Below are positions 25,658 to 34,217 of a DNA stretch of 64,000 nucleotides, piece by piece. Both the position numbers and the translations under genes were made by a program. Under the pieces are notes generated by a model. It made no database searches, was not told where the DNA came from, and worked only from the letters and a program-made list of their open reading frames with translations. This DNA is from Clostridium tyrobutyricum DSM 2637 = ATCC 25755 = JCM 11008 (GTDB lineage: Bacteria > Bacillota > Clostridia > Clostridiales > Clostridiaceae). Each line of letters starts with the position of its first letter. Position 1 is the first letter of the stretch. Location: positions 1-64,000 of the forward strand of contig NZ_APMH01000020.1 in NCBI RefSeq assembly GCF_000359585.1. Reading direction: 5' to 3'.

Positions 25658-26482
25658 TTAATGTCTTCCAACAAAGAGTGTCCCAACATTTCTTTCCTTT
25701 ACAATCTCGTATAATACAGATGGATTCTTACCGTTTGTAATAATTGTATCAATCCCCTGTATAGTTGCCAATTTTGCTGCTTGCAACTTCGTTTTCATAC
25801 CACCTGTACCACGCCGAGAGCCAGCTCCTCCAGCTAAGGATTGTACTTTCTCGTCTATTGTGGTAATTCGTTCTATTAACTTTGCATTAGGATATAGGCG
25901 AGGATCACTATCATAAAAACCATCAATGTCTGATAGAATGACGAGTTTTTGTGCTCTGCACAATATGGCAACAACAGCAGATAGCATATCATTATCACCA
26001 AATAGCCTGTCCTCAGACTCAATTTCGGTATAACTAACCGAATCATTTTCATTTACAACCGGGATAATACCCATCTCAAGCAAGGTATTAAATGTATTTG
26101 TTAGATTTTCCTTCTTCTCCTCGATTTCCATATCTTCAGCATTTAGCAGAATTTGTGCTATTGTTTTATCGTAATCATGGAAAAATTTATCATATAGGTA
26201 CATGATACTGCATTGCCCAACTGCAGCTGCAGCCTGCTTCAAACGCTTACTTGTAGGACACGTTTTCATTTTCAGTTTATTTTTACCTGCAGCAATCGCA
26301 CCGGAGGATACTAAGACAATCTCATAACCCATGTTTTGAATATCAGATATTACACAGGCAAGTCGGTCAAAAGAGCGCAAATTATTTTCTCCCATTTCAT
26401 TTGTCAGTGTAGAAGTACCAACCTTAACAACAATTCTATTTTGATACAAATTCAAATTATTCACCATTCTTTCTCTATACAT
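25658..26482 (-). CDS. proB: Glutamate 5-kinase
   Basis: ProB phosphorylates glutamate in the first step of proline synthesis. The 274-residue protein is the short form without a PUA domain. Motifs: VVKVGTSTLT near the start, VSSGAIAAGKNKL, NENDSVSY, FGDNDMLSAVVA, LSDIDGFYDSDPR and GAGSRRGTGGMKTKLQAA. proA and proC are not nearby; its neighbours are a prolyl-tRNA deacylase-like protein and a DMT transporter. The ATG at 26482 has its AAGGAG 23 bases upstream, which is too far; an in-frame ATT at 26497 would have ideal spacing, and ATG 26467 is another option. Confidence 0.93.
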   Translation of the reverse strand: MYRERMVNNLNLYQNRIVVKVGTSTLTNEMGENNLRSFDRLACVISDIQNMGYEIVLVSSGAIAAGKNKLKMKTCPTSKRLKQAAAAVGQCSIMYLYDKFFHDYDKTIAQILLNAEDMEIEEKKENLTNTFNTLLEMGIIPVVNENDSVSYTEIESEDRLFGDNDMLSAVVAILCRAQKLVILSDIDGFYDSDPRLYPNAKLIERITTIDEKVQSLAGGAGSRRGTGGMKTKLQAAKLATIQGIDTIITNGKNPSVLYEIVKERNVGTLFVGRH

Positions 26483-26520
26483 AAATGATCGTATAATTAA
26501 AAATACTCCTTCTTTTCTAA

Positions 26521-27060
26521 TTACACTTCAATAATAGTTGGTATATGCTTCACAAAGGGCAGAAAATCATGAATGATTTTCTCTGTTTTAATCTTCATAT
26601 AACTAGTAGTTATACCATCGCTGCACCCATACCATTCTTCAGCCAAAACATCTTTGTCAAAAACAATTTGTACAGCATTATCCTTGTCAAGTATGGCACT
26701 GAAAACAGTTGCTGCACCGATTTTAGTTCCTAGCATCTTTTCCATTAAATTCGCAGGGGCAAAAGAAACACGAGACACTCCTAACACATTACTGAAATCC
26801 TTTGACCGGAACGGCTTATCACCTGCCGTAATGAACAGATAAAAAGCTGTCTGCTGACGATTACAAAGAAACAGCGTTTTTACCATCTTCATGTCTAATT
26901 TTTTATCAATCTGAACGCAATCTTCCATTGTAATTGCTTCGTCTGTATCAACACGTTCAAATGGAATATGTAAACTTTGTAATACCCTATACGTTTCCTT
27001 TTGCAGTATAGTATCAAGCTTATCTGGCGGCATTGTATAAATATCACTTACAAAAAACAT
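26521..27060 (-). CDS. YbaK/ProX-type aminoacyl-tRNA deacylase
   Basis: The 179-residue protein matches the YbaK/ProX (INS-like) superfamily that hydrolyses mischarged tRNA, typically Ala- or Cys-tRNA(Pro). Visible marks: LHIPFERVDTDEAITMEDC, KMVKTLFLCNRQQTAFYLFI with the catalytic-lysine context, VSRVSFAPANLMEKMLG and GAATVFSAILDKDNAVQIVFDKD. It is the first gene of an operon with proB and a DMT transporter, and a LysR gene faces the other way. A proline theme is therefore supported by two genes. Free-standing editing of this kind is common in Clostridia. Confidence 0.88.
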   Translation of the reverse strand: MFFVSDIYTMPPDKLDTILQKETYRVLQSLHIPFERVDTDEAITMEDCVQIDKKLDMKMVKTLFLCNRQQTAFYLFITAGDKPFRSKDFSNVLGVSRVSFAPANLMEKMLGTKIGAATVFSAILDKDNAVQIVFDKDVLAEEWYGCSDGITTSYMKIKTEKIIHDFLPFVKHIPTIIEV

Positions 27061-27136
27061 GTTTTATTCCATCCCTTTCCCTTGAAAACTCTATGGACAT
27101 AGTGTATCATAAATTTATAAATTACAAAAGCGAATG

Positions 27137-27159
27137 TTTATCATAAAAAAGATGATAAA
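27137..27159. promoter_or_regulatory. Candidate LysR operator
   Basis: TTTATCAT (27137-27144) and ATGATAAA (27152-27159) are perfect eight-base arms with a seven-base spacer in the divergent intergenic region, 28 bases ahead of the lysR start. The layout fits an LTTR-box that both autorepresses lysR and controls the facing operon. Confidence 0.5.
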
Positions 27160-27186
27160 ATCAGATGAATATGAGGTAAATATAGT

Positions 27187-28053
27187 ATGGATATGAATAT
27201 TCAAAAATATATGGCATTTGTTAGGACTGTTGAATATGGGAGTTTCACAAAGGCAGCAGAGATGTTAAACTATTCCCAGTCTGGTATTAGTCGTATGATT
27301 AATGATTTAGAAAAAGAATGGAATGTATCACTTCTTGAACGTGGACGTTCTGGTGTACGATTAACTTCAGACGGTTTAAAATTATTGCCGTTTGCTAAAA
27401 GTATGTGTAATGAGTATCAAAAGTTACAGACGCAAGTTCAAGAATTGAACGGATTACAATCCGGACTTATCCGAATAGGTACATTTTCAAGCGTAGCAAC
27501 CCATTGGCTCCCGAATATCATTAAAGAATTTCAAAAGGATTATCCTAATATCGATTATGAACTGTTATTGGGCGACTATACGGAAATAGAAAACTGGATT
27601 TTAGATGGGCGTGTAGATTGCGGCTTTCTTCGGCTTCCTACACTCCCGGAATTTGAAACGATTTTTTTGGAACAGGATAAACTACTTGTGGTTTTACCTG
27701 AAAATCACCCACTTGCAGATTGCGAATATTTCCCGGTAAAGGCATTATGTGATTATCCTTTTATGCTGTTAGAAAAGGGTGCAAAAGCAGAGATTTCGGA
27801 TATATTTGAACAATGTAACATTTCCCCTAAAGTTCATTTTACAACATGGGATGACTATGCCATTATGTCTATGGTTGAAAGCAGTTTGGGCATTAGTATT
27901 TTGCCGCAGCTTATTTTACAACGCATTCCTTATCATATTGTAGCAAAGGAATTGGAAATACCTGCTTATCGAAAAATTGGATTGGCCTTGAAAGATAAAA
28001 AGAGTGCATCACTTGCAGTCAAACGATTTTTAGATTATATAGAGTATAGATAG
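27187..28053 (+). CDS. LysR family transcriptional regulator
   Basis: The 288-residue protein has an N-terminal winged helix-turn-helix (residues 1-60: FVRTVEYGSFTKAAEMLNYSQSGISRMINDLEKEW) and a LysR substrate-binding domain (about 90-285: LIRIGTFSSVATHWLPNIIKEF and a SLGISILPQL region). It is transcribed away from the ProX-proB-DMT operon, with 126 bases between the starts and an inverted repeat in that gap, so it is the likely regulator of that operon. The inducer is unknown; an amino acid is plausible. Confidence 0.94.
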   Translation: MDMNIQKYMAFVRTVEYGSFTKAAEMLNYSQSGISRMINDLEKEWNVSLLERGRSGVRLTSDGLKLLPFAKSMCNEYQKLQTQVQELNGLQSGLIRIGTFSSVATHWLPNIIKEFQKDYPNIDYELLLGDYTEIENWILDGRVDCGFLRLPTLPEFETIFLEQDKLLVVLPENHPLADCEYFPVKALCDYPFMLLEKGAKAEISDIFEQCNISPKVHFTTWDDYAIMSMVESSLGISILPQLILQRIPYHIVAKELEIPAYRKIGLALKDKKSASLAVKRFLDYIEYR

Positions 28054-28559
28054 CCCCCATATTATAATACTTAAGAATATGGATTGAATTTATGTCAATA
28101 TAGTAGATGCAAATCCAATATCTTTAAAAAATAGCAATTAGCTTCTATATCATTCAATTATTGCATCTACTTTCTTGATTTTTTTCATACAGTTCATTGA
28201 CAATATCATTATTGAAAGTACATTTTAGCCAATTAATTGCATTTTTCGCAGTCAATACATATCCGAATCAATACCATACTTTTTTAGTCTCTGAGGCTTC
28301 TGTTAATTCAATAAATGTTCACCCCTCTTTATGGGGACTTCCATTTGTCAAAATTACTCTTTTCATTTTTTCACACTTTATTTACAATAAAACAAATTTT
28401 ATCCAGAAAATAATAAGAGGTCTGTAGCCAACCAACTTTATGAAGTAAAATGGTAACTACAGATTTTTTACTTATCAATTCTATTTTTATTTAATAAATT
28501 AGCATATGCCTTATAAGAATATTTTACTTAACAGTTCAAGCATCTGTAGAATAAGCTAA
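28054..28559. other. Gene-free stretch with an inverted repeat
   Basis: No gene is recognised. An imperfect inverted repeat with ends CTGTAG and CTACAG at about 28421-28462 is followed by a T-rich tract on the plus strand and could end a transcript. Other frames here have no ribosome site or motif. Confidence 0.4.
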
Positions 28560-29068
28560 CTCTTTTTGTGATTCCAATTGTTTTCTGATGTACCAGACAG
28601 ACGTCCACCACCTTCAGAACTATTTTTCTCGGCAGCACCTTTTGCTTTCTAAGCTATTTTACGTGCTTGCTTTCGCTTTTCCCCAGCAGCCTGTTCCAAT
28701 CAATCACACTCTACAACAAATCGTTCATATTTTGCAGCTTGACTTTTACAGTCTTTCTCTTTCTAGCGAAGATAATTAGTTTCCATATTTTATCTGCCAC
28801 CTCATCAAGGAAATAGCGATCATGGCTTATAACTCAATACGCCAGAAAAATATTTTAACTGTCCGATTAAAAAGTCTATTCCTTCACGGTCTAAATGGCT
28901 GGTCGGTTCATCTGCCAGAATACCATGTACCTGCTCAAAAAGAGCCTGTGCTATTTTAAGTCTTGTTTCTTCACCACTGCTCATGGTCTGTAACTCTAAT
29001 TGCTCAACACCAGACTTGCCCATAAGTACAAAATTCTTTTCCTCCTGTCTAAAATCACACATTTTCAT
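28560..29068 (-). pseudogene. ABC-F ATPase fragment
   Basis: An 82-codon frame at 28820-29068 carries the ABC signature [17 protein letters not shown] and Walker B with D-loop [15 protein letters not shown], followed after a frameshift by remains of DRYFLDEVADKIW-like sequence and a charged linker with stops. This is part of the first nucleotide-binding domain and linker of an ABC-F protein (ribosome protection or translation factor type). Walker A of this domain and the whole second domain are missing. Non-functional. Confidence 0.75.
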
Positions 29069-29179
29069 TTAATTTATATTTTTCAATTATTGTCATATTG
29101 TAATAACCTCCCTCAATTATACATTATTAATATTTTGAACATAAAAAACTAGCTTAATATTCAATATACTAAGCTAGTT

Positions 29180-29743
29180 TCACTTTAGAATTTTCCTACT
29201 CCATTTAGGCATATTTTTACTTTTCCATTTAATAGCCCCATTAATCAAATAGGCTATTTCCTCAATTTGTTTTGTATTATCATATATATTTGTTTCATCA
29301 CAGACAAGCATCAATATCTTTAAATTTTCTAATGATTCATAATATCTTCTTTCTACAGCCTCTTCTGAAATTCCATGCCCACCTTCTAAGACTCTAATTC
29401 TAACTCTTTCTTTAGCAACTTCAGGACTATCTACTCCAATAAAATTCATAACTACATAAAATCCCTTTTCTTTTGCTTTTCTTATATTTCTAACAATACT
29501 TTTACCTGAAAGAGTAGTTTCTTGGTTAAATGATATATTATTTTTAATATAATAATTTATAAGTTTTACAGCCTCTCTTGCACACTTAATTTGAAGATTG
29601 CTATCTTTCCATGAACCTATTCTTGCCACCATCTCATCTGTATTTATCCTTTTTTCATTTTTATTTCTTTCATAATAAATGGATTTATATATTGATGTCT
29701 TTCCAGCACCATTAACACCAGCAAATATGGTATACGTAGCCAT
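29180..29743 (-). CDS. Zeta toxin family P-loop kinase
   Basis: This 187-residue protein has Walker A GVNGAGKTS at residues 9-17, an NTDEM motif, the ETTLSGKS segment and the arginine-containing RVRIRVLEGGHGISEEAVERRY region, as in zeta toxins that phosphorylate UDP-N-acetylglucosamine and block wall synthesis. It starts three bases after the stop of a 56-residue protein in the same operon that is the likely antitoxin. A partial second copy of the pair lies at 60.3 kb. It is flanked by an ABC-F fragment and a phage capsid remnant, indicating mobile surroundings. Confidence 0.85.
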   Translation of the reverse strand: MATYTIFAGVNGAGKTSIYKSIYYERNKNEKRINTDEMVARIGSWKDSNLQIKCAREAVKLINYYIKNNISFNQETTLSGKSIVRNIRKAKEKGFYVVMNFIGVDSPEVAKERVRIRVLEGGHGISEEAVERRYYESLENLKILMLVCDETNIYDNTKQIEEIAYLINGAIKWKSKNMPKWSRKILK

Positions 29744-29745
29744 CT

Positions 29746-29916
29746 CTATTTACCTATTACCCTTTTTTGTTCTTTTTGCAGCACCATATTTGATAGATTC
29801 ATATAAAAATCTTGTTCTTCTTTTGTTTTTGCCTTTTTAAATAGTTCTTTTAAATCCCAATATGAATATTTTAGGAATTGTTCATATAAGTTATTTTGTT
29901 GATTTATTTTCTCCAT
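29746..29916 (-). CDS. Small putative antitoxin of the zeta toxin
   Basis: An ATG with TTGGAGGAA eight to ten bases upstream opens a 56-residue frame rich in Lys, Glu, Gln and Asn (YSYWDLKELFKKAKTKEEQD, then FYMNLSNMVLQKEQKRVIGK). The stop is followed by two bases and the toxin ATG. Helical, charged and small, it fits a partner that binds and blocks the toxin. The same reading frame is conserved in a second copy at 60376-60507 (about two thirds of positions the same), which supports it as a real gene. It is not recognisably an epsilon-family antitoxin. Confidence 0.75.
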   Translation of the reverse strand: MEKINQQNNLYEQFLKYSYWDLKELFKKAKTKEEQDFYMNLSNMVLQKEQKRVIGK

Positions 29917-29989
29917 AATAATTCCTCCAACAAATAATACTTTTATTATATTATAGCCTAATACATCACTTATATAAACAATTTTTTAT

Positions 29990-30392
29990 CTGTCAGCCAA
30001 AGTAACAAACGGACTCAAAGCATTAGCTCCCTTATAAGACGTAATAGGTTTACTTCTATACGGAGCACCATTAAATTTATATATAAACCTTAAACACATG
30101 AGCATCATATAAAAATCTTACATGTATTGACACATCTGCTGTTGGTGCTTTTTTATCTATTCCAATATATTGCATAGAATCTGCAAGTATAATATCTCCC
30201 TTTTTACCAAGAGGTGAACACTGCTCTATAGGGAATTATTGGTCTATTTAAAATAGTACTGTACTGTGAACTTGAAGCTCCCCCAGAAGGTAAGAATACT
30301 GGTGTTCCTCCTGTTCCTATATTTAACACCATAATGTAAAGCTGTGGTTCTATTTCTTGATTAATATACCACACAGCATTCGCTTGTACGGT
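29990..30392 (-). pseudogene. HK97-type phage major capsid protein, C-terminal remnant
   Basis: Minus-strand translation gives ANAVWYINQEIEPQLYIMVL, GTGGTPVFLPSGGASSSQYS and TILNRPIIP, then after a frameshift near 30235 EQCSPLGKKGDIILADSMQY and IGIDKKAPTADVSIHVRF, and after a further break FNGAPYRSKPITSYKGANAL. This order (WxxNQ, G.PVFLP.GG, GRP..P, LG..GDI.L.D, V.VRF) is the C-terminal half of HK97-fold major capsid proteins. At least two breaks make it non-functional. It marks a former prophage. Confidence 0.8.
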
Positions 30393-30458
30393 AGTAAAAA
30401 AATAGTACTTGCACTAATTATACTGCGCAAACACTATTTCACAATACAAATGTGTCAT

Positions 30459-30818
30459 TTATTCGCCACATTCATCATGATGCTGATGTTCATGGCAAAC
30501 GGAACCAGTAGATTTTAGGAAACCCTGCAGGTACGCTTCTACCGCTGCTTTAGCATTACCTTTTGCTCCGACAATAACCTCGATGTTTTTCTCACTAAAG
30601 ATGTCAATAGCTCCCCCGCCCATACCACCTGATATAATTACATTAACACCCATATCATTCAAGAAATTAGGCAAAAACCCAGGTCTGTGTCCGGGATTAG
30701 CAATGGTTTCGCTTTTGACGATTTGACTGTTTTCAGTATCAAAAATCATAAACCCTTCGCAATGTCCAAAGTGCTCAGTCACCATTCCGTTTTCACTTGC
30801 TACAGCAATTTTCATCAT
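30459..30818 (-). CDS. NifX/NifB-type iron-molybdenum cofactor-binding protein
   Basis: This 119-residue protein of the dinitrogenase FeMo-cofactor biosynthesis family (NifX, NafY, ORP fold) has MKIAVASENGMVTEHFGHCEGF, a glycine-rich ISGGMGGGAIDIF and EVIVGAKGNAKAAVEAYLQG. The last 15 residues (CHEHQHHDECGE) are rich in His and Cys and may bind metal. It is the last gene of the DUF5320-Mrp operon, one base after mrp. In the ORP complex of Desulfovibrio a protein of this family carries a Mo-Cu-S cluster. The ligand here is unknown. Confidence 0.9.
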   Translation of the reverse strand: MMKIAVASENGMVTEHFGHCEGFMIFDTENSQIVKSETIANPGHRPGFLPNFLNDMGVNVIISGGMGGGAIDIFSEKNIEVIVGAKGNAKAAVEAYLQGFLKSTGSVCHEHQHHDECGE

Positions 30819-30819
30819 T

Positions 30820-31659
30820 TTAGTTTTCCTCCATTTTTTCTAGTATTTTTGCAACCGGATCAAGCCAATTGCCATTGAAAAGCTCTATCATACCCTTGTC
30901 ACATGCAGCTGAAATTTTCGGGTCAATAGGTAATTTAGAAAGAACCTTTAAATTATGTTTATCAGCAATTTCTTCAATGTGGCTTTCGCCAAATATCTGA
31001 TAGTCCTTGCCGTTATCAGGACATTTAAAATAGGACATGTTTTCCACCAGACCGATAATGGGGATATTCATCATCTCGGCCATCTTAACAGCCTTTGATA
31101 CAATCATGGATACAAGCTCCTGTGGAGATGTCACAACGATAATCCCATCAACAGCAATGGATTGAAATACCGTAAGGGGAACATCGCCGGTGCCGGGTGG
31201 CATATCGATGAACATAAAATCCACATCGCTCCAGATAACATCTGTCCAAAACTGCTTCACTGTACCGGCAATAATCGGTCCTCTCCAGACAACCGGATCA
31301 GTATCGTTTTCTAAAAGCAAATTAACAGACATAATATCAATGCCGGTCTTAGTTTTAACAGGGAATAGGCCGAATTCACTACCTGAAGCTTTCTCCCTGG
31401 TACCAAAGGCTTTTGGGATAGAAGGCCCAGTAACATCCGCATCAAGAATGGCAGCATGATAACCCATTCTGTTCATGGTAACTGCAAGCATAGAGGTAAC
31501 AAGTGACTTGCCGACTCCTCCTTTGCCACTAACAATACCAATAACCTTTTTAATGCTACTCATCTCGTGCAGTTTTTCGGAAAAATCCGTTTTTTGTTCT
31601 TTTCTTTCTGCGCAGTCCTCCGAGCAACTGCTGCAGCTTTGATTGCAATTTTCACTCAT
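30820..31659 (-). CDS. mrp: Mrp/NBP35 family iron-sulfur carrier ATPase
   Basis: The 279-residue P-loop protein has an N-terminal cysteine set (CNQSCSSCSEDC), the deviant Walker A GIVSGKGGVGKSLV, Walker B MFIDMPPGTGDVPLT, and SPQELVSMIVSKAVKM and VENMSYFKCPDNGKDYQIFG, with its CxxxxG-type cysteine region. Mrp proteins carry and deliver Fe-S clusters. The neighbouring NifU-like scaffold and NifX-like proteins support a cluster assembly pathway. The N-terminal Cys set is as in archaeal and clostridial Mrp. Confidence 0.94.
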   Translation of the reverse strand: MSENCNQSCSSCSEDCAERKEQKTDFSEKLHEMSSIKKVIGIVSGKGGVGKSLVTSMLAVTMNRMGYHAAILDADVTGPSIPKAFGTREKASGSEFGLFPVKTKTGIDIMSVNLLLENDTDPVVWRGPIIAGTVKQFWTDVIWSDVDFMFIDMPPGTGDVPLTVFQSIAVDGIIVVTSPQELVSMIVSKAVKMAEMMNIPIIGLVENMSYFKCPDNGKDYQIFGESHIEEIADKHNLKVLSKLPIDPKISAACDKGMIELFNGNWLDPVAKILEKMEEN

Positions 31660-31676
31660 AATCTTGCTCCTTTATT

Positions 31677-32498
31677 TTAGATTGTTATTTCACTGCCTGC
31701 CGACAGATAATCAATGTTATCACCCATAGTAGCTTTCAGCGTTTTATAAGGCTCTATGCCTGTGCAATGACAGGTATAAAACTTTGCTTTTGTACCCATT
31801 AGGTATTTACCAATTCTATCTATCATATCAGAGTCCTCATTTTCGCCAGAACGACTGAGAAGATGAAATCCCCCTATCACATAGTTGGGCATTCGTCCTT
31901 TGACCGAGTGAAAATACTCAAGTATATTTATGATGCCATTATGGGTGCATCCTGTAACTAATAGAGTCATCCCGTCTTCCTCTATCACGAGGTTTTGTTC
32001 ATGTGCAAAGGTATCGTCTACCGTTTGCCCTTTATGCTCAGTGAGCAAACCACTGTTTGATTTTGGACGTGGCTCTCTTTGGACAATATTCGAGAATACT
32101 TGGATTCCATTGTTGATAAAAAATCGATCTGACGTGAGTACAATTTGTTTGTTTTGTTTCAGATTTTCATCAAAACCGATAAAATCTAATTTATCATTTG
32201 AACGGATAGCATAGTGTTGCTTAAAAGCGAAGCGATGTAAAAATACCTCGGCTTTTGTGTTTTCTTTCAAAAATGTTTTTAGTCCTCCGCCATGATCGTA
32301 ATGTCCATGCGAAATTACAAGAAAGTCAACATTAGTGATATTCACATCAAGCTTTTTTGCATTTTGAAGAAACAACTCGCTTGCGCCCACATCAAACAAT
32401 ATTTTGTGTTTCTTTGCTTCTATATACAGGCTAAGGCCATGCTCACTACCAAACCCCTTTGATATCGATGTATTTTCCACTAAAGTTTTTATAAGCAT
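31677..32498 (-). CDS. MBL-fold metallo-hydrolase
   Basis: The 273-residue protein has the metal motif ISHGHYDHGGG at about residue 66, a later GCTHNGIINIL, and IGGFHLLSR and CHCTG near the end, as in the 7,8-dihydropterin-6-methyl-4-(beta-D-ribofuranosyl)aminobenzene synthase-like MBL group. This group is regularly found beside MinD/ferredoxin ATPases. ATG 32498 follows GGTGGTGG by eight bases; starting further upstream would overlap the preceding gene. The activity is unknown. Confidence 0.88.
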   Translation of the reverse strand: MLIKTLVENTSISKGFGSEHGLSLYIEAKKHKILFDVGASELFLQNAKKLDVNITNVDFLVISHGHYDHGGGLKTFLKENTKAEVFLHRFAFKQHYAIRSNDKLDFIGFDENLKQNKQIVLTSDRFFINNGIQVFSNIVQREPRPKSNSGLLTEHKGQTVDDTFAHEQNLVIEEDGMTLLVTGCTHNGIINILEYFHSVKGRMPNYVIGGFHLLSRSGENEDSDMIDRIGKYLMGTKAKFYTCHCTGIEPYKTLKATMGDNIDYLSAGSEITI

Positions 32499-32502
32499 GA
32501 CT

Positions 32503-33378
32503 TTAGCCACCACCTTTTTCAAAAAGTAGATTCATTGTCTTGTAATAAACCTCCTTAACCTCTGACCCTGATGTGCAGTCTATGTCTACAATGGTTTGAC
32601 CATTATTAATAGCTTTTACTGCGTTGGAATCAAAGGGTATCCTGCCGATAAAGGGCAGCCCTTGTTTTTTACAAAACTCTTCAATCTTTTCTGTGTTTTC
32701 AATGTTGGTATCATATTTGTTTATACATACAGCTGTCTTTGTTTCGAATTTCGCTGCTGTATTTATAATGCGCTCCATATCGCTGATACCTGATATGGAA
32801 GGTTCTGCGACTATCAAAACCATATTCACTCCACTAAGTGATGCAATAACAGGGCAGCCTATTCCGGGAGATCCATCAATAATGGCCCGCCCAGCATCAA
32901 CTGCTGTCGATTTCATTTGCTTTTTCACCTCAGTGACAAGCATTCCGGAGGTACCACTACCCATTTTGAGTTGTGCTGTTGAAAATACTTTTTTCCTATC
33001 AAAATAAAGCATTAATTCCCCAGCCACTGCCGGTATCATAGTTATCGCTTCCACAGGACAAACATACTCGCAAACACCACAGCCTTCACATGCGAAAGGA
33101 TCCACTTTATATTTTTCATCTATTGAAATAGCATCAAATCGGCAGTTTTGCCTGCACTGATCGCATTCAATACATAGTTCTGGATTTATCATCGCTTTTG
33201 GCAACCCATAATAGTCTGTTTTTGCCGGTTCAGCATTCCACCCGGTTATTAGGTGCAAGTTAGGTGCATCTACATCACAATCTGCATATGCCTTGGCGTC
33301 AGCGAGTTTTATAAATGCACTTGCTATTGTGGTCTTTCCGGTGCCGCCTTTACCGCTAAGGATTAGTAGTTGTTTCAT
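32503..33378 (-). CDS. MinD-like ATPase with inserted 2[4Fe-4S] ferredoxin domain (second)
   Basis: The 291-residue protein has the deviant Walker A LSGKGGTGKTT, then an inserted bacterial ferredoxin domain with CIECDQCRQNC and CEGCGVCEYVC at about residues 60-105, and the ATPase continues with IIDGSPGIGCPVIASL. Its start overlaps the end of the preceding paralogue by 23 bases, with AAAGGAGG ahead. Paired ATPases of this type occur in ORP-type clusters and are thought to couple ATP to Fe-S or Mo-Cu cluster handling. The exact role is not established. Confidence 0.9.
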   Translation of the reverse strand: MKQLLILSGKGGTGKTTIASAFIKLADAKAYADCDVDAPNLHLITGWNAEPAKTDYYGLPKAMINPELCIECDQCRQNCRFDAISIDEKYKVDPFACEGCGVCEYVCPVEAITMIPAVAGELMLYFDRKKVFSTAQLKMGSGTSGMLVTEVKKQMKSTAVDAGRAIIDGSPGIGCPVIASLSGVNMVLIVAEPSISGISDMERIINTAAKFETKTAVCINKYDTNIENTEKIEEFCKKQGLPFIGRIPFDSNAVKAINNGQTIVDIDCTSGSEVKEVYYKTMNLLFEKGGG

Positions 33379-34216
33379 GCTGCACCTCCTTTGTCACCGT
33401 ATTAAGCAGGGAAGAAAACATTTCCCAGTAATTATCATTTTTACTAACGGCAATTTCTGCATTTGAATTCAATGTTCCGAGGTTAGTGTCAAATGGAATC
33501 CGCCCTAATATCTTAATGTTTTTTTCTAAACAAAATTTCTCTGCCGGATTTTCTTCTTCCAAATATTTGTTAAGAACCACCCCAAATGGCTTATTAAATA
33601 ACTTGACCAGTTCGTATACCATATTGAGGTTATGCACACCAAACAATGTAGGCTCAGCCACTAATATACAGTAATCCGCATCTTTGATGCTTTCCATTAC
33701 AATACAGGCGCTTCCGGGAGGACAGTCAATAAAAGTCTGTTTATTTGCTTGCAGATTTTTCTCAGCAAGCAGCTTCTTAATGATAGGAATACCCGAGGCT
33801 TCACCAGTATTTAATATTCCTGTGTATATCACTACCTGGTCTGAAGTTCCTTTTTGAACTTTACCAATAACCTTTTCTTTCTCTGTTAGTGCCTTTTCAG
33901 GGCAAGCCAAGATACAGCCGCCACAGGAGTGACAAACCTCGTCAAAGACAATCAGTTTATTTTTAATATAGGCAAGGGCGTTAAATTTACAAAAATCAAC
34001 GCATTTTCGACATCCATTACATAGTTCATTATTTACTTTTGGAATTTTCACTGATATTTCTTTCTCCTGAACTCCTTCAGGCTTAAAAAACAGATGTCCA
34101 TTTGGCTCTTCTACATCACAATCTATATATGTCGATGATTTCGATATCGCAGTTAAATTCACCGATACCAGTGTTTTTCCTGTGCCGCCCTTGCCGCTTA
34201 GCACAGCTATTCTCAT
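33356..34216 (-). CDS. MinD-like ATPase with inserted 2[4Fe-4S] ferredoxin domain (first)
   Basis: The 286-residue paralogue of the next gene has MRIAVLSGKGGTGKTLVSVNL, cysteine motifs CNGCRKCVDFC and CHSCGGCILAC, and IDCPPGSACIVMESI. The frame is open to 34366, but the ATG at 34216 has GGAGG nine bases upstream, lies one base after the nifX stop and gives a normal MinD N-terminus. Together with the second ATPase it probably forms a heterodimer. The two differ in the residues around the switch regions. Confidence 0.9.
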   Translation of the reverse strand: MRIAVLSGKGGTGKTLVSVNLTAISKSSTYIDCDVEEPNGHLFFKPEGVQEKEISVKIPKVNNELCNGCRKCVDFCKFNALAYIKNKLIVFDEVCHSCGGCILACPEKALTEKEKVIGKVQKGTSDQVVIYTGILNTGEASGIPIIKKLLAEKNLQANKQTFIDCPPGSACIVMESIKDADYCILVAEPTLFGVHNLNMVYELVKLFNKPFGVVLNKYLEEENPAEKFCLEKNIKILGRIPFDTNLGTLNSNAEIAVSKNDNYWEMFSSLLNTVTKEVQHETTTNP

Positions 34217-34217
34217 A

